64,000 nt of DNA from Thioclava indica (GTDB lineage Bacteria > Pseudomonadota > Alphaproteobacteria > Rhodobacterales > Rhodobacteraceae), in NCBI RefSeq assembly GCF_000714545.1, contig NZ_AUNB01000084.1, positions 62,001-126,000 on the forward strand, written 5' to 3'. Positions 10,213 to 19,368 of the stretch are shown here, one piece after another. Each line of letters starts with the position of its first letter. Within the stretch, counting starts at the first letter, position 1. Both the position numbers and the translations under genes were made by a program. The notes below the pieces were generated by a model. That model saw only the letters and a program-made list of their open reading frames with translations, did not search any database and had not been told where the DNA came from.

Positions 10213-10341
10213 TCAGCCGCAGACGGGCCGACCTGCAAACAGGCTGTCGCCCACGCGCACCAAGATGCGTCCGCAGTCGAGATTGCCTTCGAACACGCCC
10301 TGAATCGAGACGGTGCTACCAACCAAAATTGTTCTAAGCAT
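10213..10341 (-). CDS. Conserved 42-residue small protein near infB
   Basis: The frame starts at the ATG at 10341 (MLRTILVGSTVSIQGVF) and is preceded by a textbook AAGGAG site about 8 bases upstream, which supports a real gene even though it is tiny. The sequence is a compact alternation of hydrophobic residues, glycines and charges (GRILVRVGDSLFAGRPV), suggesting a small beta-rich fold, with two cysteines. From memory, similar proteins of about 40 residues occur in other Rhodobacterales and are sometimes loosely labelled translation initiation factor 2 because of their position; I know of no tested function. It converges on infB and has its own AT-rich upstream region. Confidence 0.72.
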   Translation of the reverse strand: MLRTILVGSTVSIQGVFEGNLDCGRILVRVGDSLFAGRPVCG

Positions 10342-10470
10342 ACTGAGATCTCCTTCTCCCCATTCGCATGTTCGGAAGAATTTTATCAAATTGCAAATAT
10401 AAACCGCATGATTGTTAACGATTTGTACACAATATCCGCGTTTCTGGAAGCAGATCCCCGTCAAATCGAC
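10342..10470. other. AT-rich gap upstream of the 42-residue gene
   Basis: This 129-bp gap is much richer in A and T than its surroundings and lies between the mutT stop and the small gene's ribosome-binding site. It includes GTTAAC (a perfect palindrome) and TTGTACACAA with inverted arms TTGT/ACAA. It probably holds the promoter of the small gene, but I could not pick a convincing -35/-10 pair. Confidence 0.45.
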
Positions 10471-10869
10471 CTATAACCAGTCCCGCAGGATCGGGATCAG
10501 CGGCTCATCTGCGGGGGGCATCGGGTAGTCGCGCAGGTCTTTTGCACGCACCCACGCCAGCCTCTGCCCCTCTTGCGGCGCGACAATCCCTTGCCATCTG
10601 CGGCAGGCAAACAGCGGCATAAGCAGATGGAAATCATCGTAATTATGGCTGGCAAAGGTCAGCGGCGCGAGACAGCTTTGCTCTGTCTCGATGCCCAGTT
10701 CTTCACGCAGCTCGCGGATCAGGCAGGCTTCGGGGGTTTCGCCCGGCTCGACCTTGCCGCCGGGAAACTCCCACAACCCCGCCAACGACTTGCCCTCGGG
10801 ACGTTGGGCCAGCAAAATCCGCCCCTCGGTGTCGATCAGGGCAACAGCCGAAACCAGCAGCAGCTTCAC
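10471..10869 (-). CDS. mutT: 8-oxo-dGTP diphosphatase (MutT, Nudix)
   Basis: MutT hydrolyses oxidised dGTP and so prevents A:T to C:G mutations. The Nudix box is intact at residues about 37-59 (GGKVEPGETPEACLIRELRE then ELGI). The start chosen is a GTG at 10869, giving 132 residues, the usual size, because it overlaps the argJ stop in a GTGA arrangement; an upstream start inside argJ would be unlike the family. It is the last gene of the ppiC-argJ-mutT chain on the minus strand. The window also encodes MutY, another enzyme of the 8-oxoguanine defence. Confidence 0.94.
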   Translation of the reverse strand: MKLLLVSAVALIDTEGRILLAQRPEGKSLAGLWEFPGGKVEPGETPEACLIRELREELGIETEQSCLAPLTFASHNYDDFHLLMPLFACRRWQGIVAPQEGQRLAWVRAKDLRDYPMPPADEPLIPILRDWL

Positions 10870-12239
10870 GAACGATAATCCGCGTTGATGTCGATGTAGC
10901 GGTGGGTCAAATCGCAGGTCCAAACCGATTTGTTCGCCCGTCCAAGCCCCAAATCGACCCCGATAACCAGCTCATCGCCCTTCATGTAGGCGCTGGCATC
11001 GGCCTCGGAATAGCTTGGCGCGCGCCAACCCTTTTCGGCCAGCACCATATCACCAAACGAGATCGTCAGCTTGTCGCGATCCGCCTTGGCTCCGGACTTG
11101 CCGACGGCAGCCACGACGCGGCCCCAGTTCGCGTCCTCGCCGGCAAGCGCGGTTTTCACCAGCGGCGAATTGGCGACGGCCATCGCGACCTTATGGGCAT
11201 CCTCGGCGCTTGCAGCGCGGGTCACGCGCACTTCGACGAATTTCGTCGCCCCCTCGCCATCGCGCACAACTTGATGAGCAAGATCCATCATCACATCGCG
11301 CAGGCCTGCCTCAAAATTCTTGGCAACCTGCGTGCGCAAATCGCGGATTTCAGCAGCCTTAGACTGGCCCGTTGCGGCCACGATCAAGGCATCCGAGGTC
11401 GAGGTGTCGCTATCGACCGTGATCGCGTTGAACGTGTCGTCGACCTGCCGCGACAGCATTTTCTGCAACCGCGCGGGCGCTATTGCAGCGTCGGTAAAGA
11501 TATAGACCAGCATCGTCGCCATGTTGGGCGCGATCATCCCCGAGCCCTTGGCGATCCCGGCGATGGTAATCGGCCCACCCTCGCCTTCAATCACGGCACT
11601 GGCGCCTTTGGGATAGGTGTCGGTCGTCATAATCGCGCGCGCGGCGTCTTCGATCCCGGCACCTGACAGACGTTGCGCAAGCCCATCGACCGCCAGCACG
11701 ATGCGCTCAAAGGGCAGCGGCTCTCCGATCACACCAGTCGAGGACGAAAACACCCGGCTAATGGGCAGATCAAGCGCCTTGGCCACGGCACCGGTCACCA
11801 TATCGACCGCCTTTTGACCGTTCTTACCGGTGAACGCGTTGGCATTTCCCGAGTTAACGATGATCGCAGCGCCTGCATCTTTAGGCACGCGCATCGCCAG
11901 TTTCGACTGACAATCGAGCACACAGGCCGCGCGGGTCGATGAGGTGGTGAACACCCCCGCAATCGAGGCCCCCGGCGCAACGCGCGCGAGCATCACATCG
12001 GTGCGCCCAGCATATTTCACCCCCGCCGCAGCGGAGGCAAACTCGACACCCGCAATCGCGGGCAGTTTCGGGAAATGGGCGGGCGCGAGCGGCGAAACAG
12101 AAACCGTCTTTGCCTTGATTTTGGCAGGCGCGACTGCGGAAAGATCGGACTTCAGCGCCTTGATCTTGGCGCGCAGCTTCTTAACCTTGGCCTTCAGCTT
12201 GATGTCCTTATCGTCCTTTTTCTTCTTCTTTTTCGCCAT
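10866..12239 (-). CDS. argJ: Bifunctional ornithine acetyltransferase / N-acetylglutamate synthase ArgJ
   Basis: ArgJ recycles the acetyl group from N-acetylornithine to glutamate in arginine synthesis. It self-cleaves before a threonine: the motif KGSGMIAPNMATML lies at about residues 231-244, with Thr242 as predicted nucleophile. The 457-residue protein is longer than usual because residues 1-44 form a lysine-rich, probably coiled extension (AKKKKKKDDKDIKLKAKVKK and on) before the normal family start at about TVSVSPLAPA. The start is the ATG at 12239; no strong ribosome-binding site is visible. It sits 17 bp after ppiC and overlaps mutT by 4 bases. Confidence 0.96.
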   Translation of the reverse strand: MAKKKKKKDDKDIKLKAKVKKLRAKIKALKSDLSAVAPAKIKAKTVSVSPLAPAHFPKLPAIAGVEFASAAAGVKYAGRTDVMLARVAPGASIAGVFTTSSTRAACVLDCQSKLAMRVPKDAGAAIIVNSGNANAFTGKNGQKAVDMVTGAVAKALDLPISRVFSSSTGVIGEPLPFERIVLAVDGLAQRLSGAGIEDAARAIMTTDTYPKGASAVIEGEGGPITIAGIAKGSGMIAPNMATMLVYIFTDAAIAPARLQKMLSRQVDDTFNAITVDSDTSTSDALIVAATGQSKAAEIRDLRTQVAKNFEAGLRDVMMDLAHQVVRDGEGATKFVEVRVTRAASAEDAHKVAMAVANSPLVKTALAGEDANWGRVVAAVGKSGAKADRDKLTISFGDMVLAEKGWRAPSYSEADASAYMKGDELVIGVDLGLGRANKSVWTCDLTHRYIDINADYRS

Positions 12240-12256
12240 CACGCCCGCCGTTCAGA

Positions 12257-13168
12257 TCAATTGCCCAAAATCGACTGATCCTTCAGCACCGACGGATCAA
12301 TCCCTTGCGTCATCTTGTCGATTTTCGCGGCGTTCACAACATCCGTTACGCGCTTTTCGACCGCTTGCTGACGAATATCGCCTTCAAGGTCTTTGCGCAC
12401 ATCTGCCAGTTTCGGAGCATCGACCATTTTGGTGCCGATCAGTTCCACGACATGCCAGCCGTATTGCGTCTGGATCGGGCCGGCGACTTCGCCATCCTTC
12501 ATGCCCACCAGCGCATCGCCAAACGGTTTGACCATATCGGACAGCTTGAACCACCCGAGATCGCCGCCATTGGCCGCCGATCCGTCGGTCGAGTATTTCT
12601 TGGCTTCATCTGCAAATTTCGCGCCGCCGTCGATCTCTTTCTTGATCTTCTCGGCCTCTTCCTTGGTTTTCACGATGATATGGGCCGCGTGATATTCCTT
12701 GGTCGGCTCTGCCTTGGCGTATTTCTCGTCATAGGCCTTTTTCACGGCCTCATCGCTCACCGCCTTGTCGGCGGTGTAGTTGAGCAGCGAACCCGAAAGG
12801 TAGGCGCGTTTTTGCACCTCAAGCGCGATTTCGTCGCGGTGGGTCATGCGTTTCTCGCCGATTTCGGCCAAAGCTGTCTGCTGGATTAACTGCTGCAACA
12901 CGCCGTCAAACAGCTTGTCATCGGGAAGCGACTGATATTGCGCGGGCAGGCCGTCACGCACGGTGATCATCTGGCCCAGCGTGATGTCTTGCCCGTTCAC
13001 AGTTGCCACGACCGTATCAGCAGTCAGATCAGTGCGCGGTTTAGCAGGGGTCGCAGCTTTGGCGGCATCGCTTGCCGGGGCCGGGGTTTTGGCGTCTTGC
13101 GCCACCGCAGCCCCACCGATCAGGGCCAGCACTGCTACACTTGCGAAAAATCTCGTCATTTTGGGCAT
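12257..13168 (-). CDS. Periplasmic peptidylprolyl isomerase (PpiC/parvulin type)
   Basis: This is a SurA/PpiC-like chaperone isomerase for exported proteins. The start at 13168 (MPKMTRFFASVAVLALIGG) gives 303 residues with an AAGGGAG site upstream; MTRFF three codons later is an alternative. A signal peptide ends at about AVAQ (residue 24), followed by an Ala/Pro/Lys-rich linker. The rotamase domain is at about residues 150-245 (AAHIIVKTKEEAE, GGDLGWF, GPIQTQYGWHVV). It is divergent from secA with a 180-bp gap, and starts the ppiC-argJ-mutT chain. Its link with SecA, export then folding, fits the context. Confidence 0.92.
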   Translation of the reverse strand: MPKMTRFFASVAVLALIGGAAVAQDAKTPAPASDAAKAATPAKPRTDLTADTVVATVNGQDITLGQMITVRDGLPAQYQSLPDDKLFDGVLQQLIQQTALAEIGEKRMTHRDEIALEVQKRAYLSGSLLNYTADKAVSDEAVKKAYDEKYAKAEPTKEYHAAHIIVKTKEEAEKIKKEIDGGAKFADEAKKYSTDGSAANGGDLGWFKLSDMVKPFGDALVGMKDGEVAGPIQTQYGWHVVELIGTKMVDAPKLADVRKDLEGDIRQQAVEKRVTDVVNAAKIDKMTQGIDPSVLKDQSILGN

Positions 13169-13348
13169 CCATGCCACTCCCTTAAGGCCGCGTCCTTGGG
13201 CGGCGTTGACACTGTGACGGTCGCCGCTTACATCGCCTAAGGTCTGTAAGAGGCGCACCGCCCTTGTTTCGTTCGCTGTTCTAACAGGCCAGCCCCGCGC
13301 GACAAGGCGCTCGGTTACACGAAATGGTCAGCTACCCTCGGAGAATAC

Positions 13349-16042
13349 ATGCTTGGCATCGGAACAGTCGCAAAGAAGGTCTTCGGAAGCTCGAACGACC
13401 GCAAAGTGAAGTCGGTGCGCCCGTTGGTGGCCAAAATTAACGCGCTGGAACCAGAGTTCGCGGCGCTTACCGATGAAGGCATCATCGAAAAGACGCATGA
13501 GTTTAAGCGCCGGGTGCAGGAAGATGGCGAAAGCCTTGATAAAATCCTGCCCGAAGCCTTCGCCAACTGCCGCGAAGCTGCGCGCCGTGCGCTGGGTCTG
13601 CGCGCCTTTGATATGCAGCTTGTGGGCGGGATCTTCCTGCATCAGGGCAACATCGCCGAGATGAAAACCGGTGAGGGTAAGACCCTTGTCGCGACCTTCC
13701 CGGCCTATCTGAATGCGCTAGCGGGCAAAGGCGTTCATATCGTCACCGTCAACGATTATCTGGCACGGCGCGACTCCGACTGGATGGGCAAGGTTTATAA
13801 CGCCTTGGGCATGACCTGCGGTGTCGTGGTGCCGTTCCAAGCCGACGCGGAAAAGCGCGCCGCCTATGCCGCCGATGTTACCTATTCGACGAATAACGAA
13901 TTGGGGTTTGACTATCTTCGCGACAACATGCGCACCTCGGTCGAGGATATGGCGCAACGGGGTCATTTCTACGCCATCATCGATGAGGTCGACTCGATCC
14001 TGATTGACGAGGCGCGCACGCCGCTGATCATTTCCGGCCCCTCCGATGATCGCTCGGAATTGTATATCACGCTCAACGAATTCATCCCCAAGCTCTCTGA
14101 GGAGCATTACGAGGTGAACGAAAAAGAGCGTAACGCGACGCTGACCGAAGAGGGCAACGAGTACCTAGAGCAGGTGCTGCACGAAGGCGGCGTCCTGCCC
14201 GAGGGGCAATCGCTTTACGATCCTGAAAGCACGACGATTGTGCACCATGCCAGCCAAGCTCTGCGCGCGCACAAGCTGTTTTTCAAAGACCAGAACTATG
14301 TTGTCGCCAATGACGAAATCGTTCTGGTCGATGAATTTACGGGCCGGATGATGAAAGGCCGCCGCCTGTCGGACGGCTTGCATCAGGCGATTGAGGCCAA
14401 AGAAGGCGTCACGATCCAGCCCGAAAACGTGACCCTCGCTTCGGTGACGTTCCAGAACTACTTCCGTCTTTACAACAAGCTTGGCGGCATGACCGGCACC
14501 GCCGCGACTGAGGCTGACGAGTTTGCGGAAATCTACTCGCTTGGCGTCGTCGAGATCCCGACCAACCGCCCGATTGCGCGCAAAGATGAACATGACCGCG
14601 TCTATCGCACCGCGCGTGAGAAATACGAAGCGGTGATCAAATCCATCGAGATCGCCCATAAAAAGGGCCAGCCGATGCTGGTCGGCACCACCTCGATCGA
14701 GAAATCCGAACTCATCTCCGAGATGCTGACGAAAGCCGGGATCGCACATAACGTGCTCAACGCCCGCAAGCACGAGCAAGAAGCCAAGATCGTTTCAGAT
14801 GCGGGCCGTCTGGGCGCGGTGACCATCGCCACCAACATGGCTGGGCGCGGCACCGATATTCAGCTTGGCGGCAACGTCGATATGAAAGTGCTCGAGGAAA
14901 TCGACGCAAATCCCGACGCCGATCCCGATGAGATCCGCGCCAGAATTACGGCTGAACATGCCGACGAAAAAGCCAAGGTTCTAGAAGCGGGCGGCCTGTT
15001 CGTTCTGGCAACCGAACGTCATGAAAGCCGGCGCATTGATAACCAGCTGCGCGGTCGCTCGGGCCGTCAGGGGGATCCGGGTCGTTCGCTGTTCTTCCTG
15101 TCGCTCGAAGATGACCTGATGCGGATTTTCGGCTCGGATAAGCTGGATGCCGTTCTGTCCAAACTGGGCATGAAAGAGGGTGAGGCGATCATCCACCCTT
15201 GGGTGAACAAATCGCTCGAGCGTGCGCAGGCCAAGGTTGAGGGTCGCAACTTCGACACCCGCAAACAGTTGCTGAAATTCGACGACGTGATGAATGATCA
15301 GCGTAAAGCGATCTTCTCGCAGCGCCGCGAAATTATGGAAAGCAACGAGGTTGATGAAATCGCGCGCGATATGCGGGTTCAGGTGATCGAGGATCTCGTG
15401 GACACTTATATGCCGCCGAAATCCTATGCCGATCAATGGGATGTGGCAGGTATGCATGCCGCCCTGATCGAGCAGCTGTCGATTGATCTTCCGATCGCCG
15501 CTTGGGCTGAGGAAGAGGGCGTCGATCAAGATGTCGTCGCCGAACGCATTGAGGCCGCAACCGACGCCGAGATGGCACAAAAGACCGAGGCCTTCAGCCC
15601 CGAGTCGATGCGCATGATCGAAAAACAGGTTTTGTTGCAAACGATTGATGGCAAATGGCGCGAGCATCTGGTGACGCTTGAACACCTGCGCTCGACGATC
15701 GGCTTTCGCGGCTATGCGCAGCGCGATCCGCTGTCAGAGTTCAAAACCGAAAGTTTCCAGTTGTTTGAACTCATGCTGGATGGTCTGCGCGCCGATGTTT
15801 CGCAACAACTTTCGCGCGTGCGCCCCCTGACCGAGGAAGAGCAAGCGCAGATGCTTCAGGCGCAGATGCCGCAAGACAACGCGCCCGCGCCGGATATCCT
15901 TGAGCAGTCCGAGCCAACGGGCACCCCTCTGGCCGGCTTCGATGAGAGTGACCCCACGACTTGGGGTGATCCGGGTCGCAACGATCCCTGCCCCTGTGGT
16001 TCGGGCAAGAAATTCAAACATTGCCACGGTCAGTTGGTCTGA
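13349..16042 (+). CDS. secA: Preprotein translocase ATPase SecA
   Basis: SecA drives proteins through the SecYEG channel. The 897 residues include Walker [10 protein letters not shown] at 105-113, the [15 protein letters not shown] Walker B/DEAD segment at about 213-227, the preprotein-binding region, a second helicase lobe with GRGTD, the scaffold/wing domains, and the C-terminal zinc/SecB-binding tail [14 protein letters not shown] at about 880-893. All are intact. The ATG at 13349 follows a GGAG sequence. A strong terminator starts 11 bp after the stop. Confidence 0.99.
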   Translation: MLGIGTVAKKVFGSSNDRKVKSVRPLVAKINALEPEFAALTDEGIIEKTHEFKRRVQEDGESLDKILPEAFANCREAARRALGLRAFDMQLVGGIFLHQGNIAEMKTGEGKTLVATFPAYLNALAGKGVHIVTVNDYLARRDSDWMGKVYNALGMTCGVVVPFQADAEKRAAYAADVTYSTNNELGFDYLRDNMRTSVEDMAQRGHFYAIIDEVDSILIDEARTPLIISGPSDDRSELYITLNEFIPKLSEEHYEVNEKERNATLTEEGNEYLEQVLHEGGVLPEGQSLYDPESTTIVHHASQALRAHKLFFKDQNYVVANDEIVLVDEFTGRMMKGRRLSDGLHQAIEAKEGVTIQPENVTLASVTFQNYFRLYNKLGGMTGTAATEADEFAEIYSLGVVEIPTNRPIARKDEHDRVYRTAREKYEAVIKSIEIAHKKGQPMLVGTTSIEKSELISEMLTKAGIAHNVLNARKHEQEAKIVSDAGRLGAVTIATNMAGRGTDIQLGGNVDMKVLEEIDANPDADPDEIRARITAEHADEKAKVLEAGGLFVLATERHESRRIDNQLRGRSGRQGDPGRSLFFLSLEDDLMRIFGSDKLDAVLSKLGMKEGEAIIHPWVNKSLERAQAKVEGRNFDTRKQLLKFDDVMNDQRKAIFSQRREIMESNEVDEIARDMRVQVIEDLVDTYMPPKSYADQWDVAGMHAALIEQLSIDLPIAAWAEEEGVDQDVVAERIEAATDAEMAQKTEAFSPESMRMIEKQVLLQTIDGKWREHLVTLEHLRSTIGFRGYAQRDPLSEFKTESFQLFELMLDGLRADVSQQLSRVRPLTEEEQAQMLQAQMPQDNAPAPDILEQSEPTGTPLAGFDESDPTTWGDPGRNDPCPCGSGKKFKHCHGQLV

Positions 16043-16052
16043 CACTGGCGCA

Positions 16053-16080
16053 AAGAGGCGGCTCACGGGCCGCCTCTTTT
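16053..16080 (+). terminator. Intrinsic terminator after secA
   Basis: A stem of AAGAGGCGGC with GCCGCCTCTT around a 6-base loop is followed by TTTT. It begins 11 bp after the secA stop. Confidence 0.92.
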
Positions 16081-16320
16081 GCATTCGGGCGCTCAATCAG
16101 GTTTCGTGCCCGAGGCCATCGAGCCTCCATCTGTCCAGATTTGGGCAACTATGCGGCAGGATCAGCCCGCATTTCCTCATGCAGTGTTTTGTGAGCAAGG
16201 CCCTACCACGGATTGTGCCGCTTTGTGTCCCTGATAAGGAAACATTACCCCATTCCTGCCCAAGCTTCGCCGTGATCCAGCAGTACTTTAACTCCAAGCA
16301 AGAATGCTGGAGAGAGACTC
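16081..16320. other. 240-bp gap upstream of the secA-neighbour gene
   Basis: I see no coding frame with a ribosome-binding site on either strand here. The gap probably carries the promoter of the gene at 16321, which has GGAGAGAG just before its start. No clear -35/-10 pair or operator stands out. Confidence 0.5.
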
Positions 16321-17283
16321 ATGCGGAAATTCCAAAAGGTGACGATGGTTGCCGGGACCTTCCTTCTGGCGGCGGCCACTGGTCATGTCATGCAAAGCGT
16401 GAACCCGGAGTCTTTGGTTGTGACGCCGCGCATTTTTGCGAACAATGCGTCGCCGACAATCGCTGCACGTCCCAATGAAACGCCGCGCTTGCAACTTTCA
16501 AGAATGACCGTTCTACATAACCCGCCCACGCAGCACATCGCGCAGGACACGGGGGTTGGCGCGATCCCGCAAATGCCCGCCAATGGGACCGGTGGATTTG
16601 TGCAAAGCAAAACGACCTCCTGCAAGGATGCCTCGCTTGACCTTAGCCTTGTGCCCCCCGGCGCGCTCTCGGTCGCGCTGAGCGCGGATTGCGCGCGCAA
16701 TACAGCTTTGGACATTCAGGATGGCAGCCTGAAAATCGCGGCGCATTCCGATGCCGAGGGCAACTGGCAGGGTTTGTTGCCCGCTATGCAGGTTGAAAAC
16801 AAGATCTCGGTGAATGCCAAAGGCGCGATGGTCGCGTCTGCGCATCTCTCGACCCCTGAAATAACCAAGCTTGATCGCGTGATTTTTTCGGCTCAAAGCG
16901 GGTCCGAGATGCATCTCAACATCTATGAAAAAGGGGCCGGATTTGACGGCTCCGGCCATATCAGTGTCGCAACGCCGCGCACGCCTGACACGCCACTGGG
17001 CGGCTACATGATGCGCTATGACGGCCCCAATGACACGCAGATTGAAGTCTATACTGCGCCAACCACCCTTAGCCCCGTGCGCATGCAAATCGAGACAGAG
17101 GTGACTCTCGCCAATTGCGGAAAGACCGTCAGTGGCTCGGTTCGGCGCGTGCTGGCGGGCGAGGATAAACCGCTCAACCCGATTGAAATCGACATGCCAA
17201 GCTGTGAAGCACTGGGGCAATTCGTCGTTTTTCCGCTGCCTAATCTGCAAGATGGGCGCAGTCGAAAGATGACTCAGAAATAG
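16321..17283 (+). CDS. Uncharacterised exported or membrane-anchored protein downstream of secA
   Basis: The 320-residue protein starts MRKFQKVTMVAGTFLLAAAT, with a basic tip and one hydrophobic segment (about 8-24) that looks like a signal anchor or signal peptide. The rest appears extracytoplasmic: a Pro/Thr-rich linker (about 40-95), then a domain with cysteines at about 101, 124, 261 and 285 that could form disulfides, rich in beta-type segments. Homologues at this position in Roseobacter-group genomes have been labelled translocase only because of secA next door; I see no translocase motif. The 3' end overlaps radC by 10 bp. Confidence 0.75.
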   Translation: MRKFQKVTMVAGTFLLAAATGHVMQSVNPESLVVTPRIFANNASPTIAARPNETPRLQLSRMTVLHNPPTQHIAQDTGVGAIPQMPANGTGGFVQSKTTSCKDASLDLSLVPPGALSVALSADCARNTALDIQDGSLKIAAHSDAEGNWQGLLPAMQVENKISVNAKGAMVASAHLSTPEITKLDRVIFSAQSGSEMHLNIYEKGAGFDGSGHISVATPRTPDTPLGGYMMRYDGPNDTQIEVYTAPTTLSPVRMQIETEVTLANCGKTVSGSVRRVLAGEDKPLNPIEIDMPSCEALGQFVVFPLPNLQDGRSRKMTQK

Positions 17284-18041
17284 CCCGCAGAGCGCAGGCT
17301 GATTTCGGTACTTTTCCCGATGATCAAATGGTCATGCACGACAATTCCAAACACAGTTGCCGCCTGTTCGATCTGACGGGTCATTGCGATATCCGCCTCT
17401 GACGGAGTTGGATCGCCCGAAGGGTGGTTGTGCACCAAAATCAGCGCCGAGGCATTGAGTTCCAGCGCACGCTTTACGACCTCGCGCGGATAGACCGGCA
17501 CGTGATCAATGGTGCCTTGCGCCTGTTCCTGATCGGCGATCAGCACGTTTTTCCGATCAAGATACAGGGTGCGAAATTGCTCGGTCTCGCGATGCGCCAT
17601 CGCCGTGTGGCAGTAATCAATCAGCGCCTGCCAAGAACTCAGCACGGGGCGGTTGATCACCCGCGACCGCGCCAAACGCTGCGCCGAGGCTTCGACGATC
17701 TTGAACTCTTGTATCACCGCCTCCCCCACGCCGCTCACCTCGCGCAGGCGCGCGGGTGACGCCGATACAACACGCCCGAAATCGCCAAAAGTTTGCAGCA
17801 AGCGATGCGCCAGCGGTTTGACATCCTGGCGCGGGATCGCGCGAAACAAGACCAGTTCCAACAACTCGTAATCGGGCAAGGGCTGCGCGCCCCCTTGCAT
17901 TAACCGCGTGCGCAACCGCTCTCGATGGTCGCGCAGATACGAAGGTTGGCGCCCAGCCACCCCAGCCAACTCCCGTGCGTCATCGCGATCCGCAAACAGC
18001 GGCAAGGCAGATTCGTTAAAGGAGGAAGGTTGCTGGTTCAT
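17274..18041 (-). CDS. radC: RadC family protein (JAMM/MPN metalloprotease-like)
   Basis: RadC-type proteins carry a helix-hairpin-helix region and a JAMM metal site; despite the name, a role in DNA repair is doubtful in E. coli. Here the HhH (LREVSGVGEAVIQEFK) is at residues 99-114 and the JAMM motif HNHPSGDPTPSEAD at 204-217 is intact. The 255-residue length fits. The 5' end is followed upstream by the dnaJ terminator on the same strand, so it is transcribed separately. Its 3' end overlaps the convergent gene at 16321 by 10 bp. Confidence 0.93.
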   Translation of the reverse strand: MNQQPSSFNESALPLFADRDDARELAGVAGRQPSYLRDHRERLRTRLMQGGAQPLPDYELLELVLFRAIPRQDVKPLAHRLLQTFGDFGRVVSASPARLREVSGVGEAVIQEFKIVEASAQRLARSRVINRPVLSSWQALIDYCHTAMAHRETEQFRTLYLDRKNVLIADQEQAQGTIDHVPVYPREVVKRALELNASALILVHNHPSGDPTPSEADIAMTRQIEQAATVFGIVVHDHLIIGKSTEISLRSAGYF

Positions 18042-18112
18042 GTCGCGACATTGGCCGAGTCTGCGTGAACAAACAGTTAATTTGAGAACAAAACATGTTT
18101 CAACAGATCGCG

Positions 18113-18136
18113 AAAAAGGCGCCCGAAGGCGCCTTG
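18113..18136 (-). terminator. Intrinsic terminator after dnaJ
   Basis: On the minus strand, AAGGCGCC-TTCG-GGCGCCTT is followed by TTT, directly after the dnaJ stop. The stem is perfect and capped by a TTCG tetraloop, a very stable arrangement. Confidence 0.92.
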
Positions 18137-18137
18137 A

Positions 18138-19292
18138 TCAATGTGTCATACCTTCCCAGAAGCTTTTGACTTTCTTGAAGAAACTCGCGCCTTCCGGGTT
18201 GTTTTCGACCTCGATTTCCTGAAATTCGCGCAGGATTTCTTTTTGCCGCGAGGTCAGGTTCACCGGGGTTTCGACCGCCAATTCGATGAACATATCCCCC
18301 ACGCCACCACCGCGCAGCGCCGGCATGCCTTTGCCGCGCAACCGCATTTGGCGGCCCGATTGGCTGCCTGTCGGGATCTTCACACGGCTACGGCCACCGT
18401 CGATCGTGGGCACCTCGACCTCGCCGCCCAAGGCCGCCGTCACCATTGATACGGGCACACGGCAATGCAGGTCGGTGTTGTCGCGTTCAAACAACGCATG
18501 GGGCGAGACCTCAATGAAGATATAGAGATCGCCCGAGGGACCACCGCGCAGCCCGGCCTCACCCTCGCCAGCGTGGCGAATACGGGTGCCGGTTTCAACG
18601 CCCGGCGGGATGTTGACCTGCAACTGACGCTCGACCTCGACGCGGCCTGCACCGTGGCATTTACGGCAGGGATTTTTGACGACCTGACCTTGGCCACCAC
18701 AGGTCGGACAGGTGCGCTCGACCGTGAAAAAGCCGTTTTGCGCGCGCACCTTACCCAAACCGGAACAGGTCGGGCAGGTTTGCGGCTCTGCTCCGCCCTC
18801 GGCCCCCGTGCCGTTGCACGAAGTACATGCGGCAGAACTAGGAACAGTGATCGTCTTTTGCGTGCCTGCGAACGCCTCTTCCAAGGACACCCGCAGGTTA
18901 TAGCGCAGATCCGAGCCGCGTTGCGCGCGCGAACGCCCGCCGCCGCCGCCGGGACGACCGCCCATGAAATCGCCAAACAGGTCTTCAAACACATCCGAAA
19001 AGGCCGAGGCGAAATCGCCCTGCCCCGGACCGCCACCATAACCGGGACGACCGCCGCCCATACCACCGTCAAAGGCCGCGTGACCGAAACGGTCATAGGC
19101 AGCTTTCTTTTCAGGGTCTTTCAGAACGTCGTAAGCTTCGTTTGCTTCTTTGAACTGTGCCTCGGATTCGGGATTATCTTTGTTGCGATCAGGGTGAAGC
19201 TCTTTGGCCTTGCCCCGATAGGCTTTCTTGATTTCCTCGGCCGAGGCGCCCTTGGCAATGCCAAGAACCTCATAAAAATCGCGTTTTGCCAT
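18138..19292 (-). CDS. dnaJ: Chaperone DnaJ (Hsp40)
   Basis: DnaJ delivers clients to DnaK and stimulates its ATPase. The 384 residues show the J domain (1-70, HPD at 33-35), a Gly/Phe linker (about 75-125), four CxxCxGxG zinc motifs ([32 protein letters not shown], about 148-212) and the C-terminal substrate domains. It follows dnaK by 76 bp on the same strand, an interval that holds a GC-rich hairpin. A ribosome-binding site AGGGG lies upstream of the ATG. Confidence 0.98.
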   Translation of the reverse strand: MAKRDFYEVLGIAKGASAEEIKKAYRGKAKELHPDRNKDNPESEAQFKEANEAYDVLKDPEKKAAYDRFGHAAFDGGMGGGRPGYGGGPGQGDFASAFSDVFEDLFGDFMGGRPGGGGGRSRAQRGSDLRYNLRVSLEEAFAGTQKTITVPSSAACTSCNGTGAEGGAEPQTCPTCSGLGKVRAQNGFFTVERTCPTCGGQGQVVKNPCRKCHGAGRVEVERQLQVNIPPGVETGTRIRHAGEGEAGLRGGPSGDLYIFIEVSPHALFERDNTDLHCRVPVSMVTAALGGEVEVPTIDGGRSRVKIPTGSQSGRQMRLRGKGMPALRGGGVGDMFIELAVETPVNLTSRQKEILREFQEIEVENNPEGASFFKKVKSFWEGMTH

Positions 19293-19321
19293 CGGCTACC
19301 CCTTTTAGGAGAACATGGAAA

Positions 19322-19349
19322 CGGGCCCGCCTTGTTTTCGGCAGGCCCG
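19322..19349 (-). promoter_or_regulatory. Hairpin between dnaK and dnaJ
   Basis: A stem pairs CGGGCC and GGCCCG (plus an inner GCC/GGC with one bulged base on each arm) around the loop TTGTTTTC. There is no T tract in the dnaK reading direction. Such intercistronic hairpins often reduce readthrough or stabilise the upstream message so that DnaK exceeds DnaJ; that role is inferred. Confidence 0.5.
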
Positions 19350-19368
19350 ACCCATCATTCATCCGCGC

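Noticed and set aside
13206-13234. TTGACA with 17-bp spacing to TACATC upstream of secA
   Set aside because: The -10 matches only three of six bases, so the promoter call would be weak; not listed as a feature.
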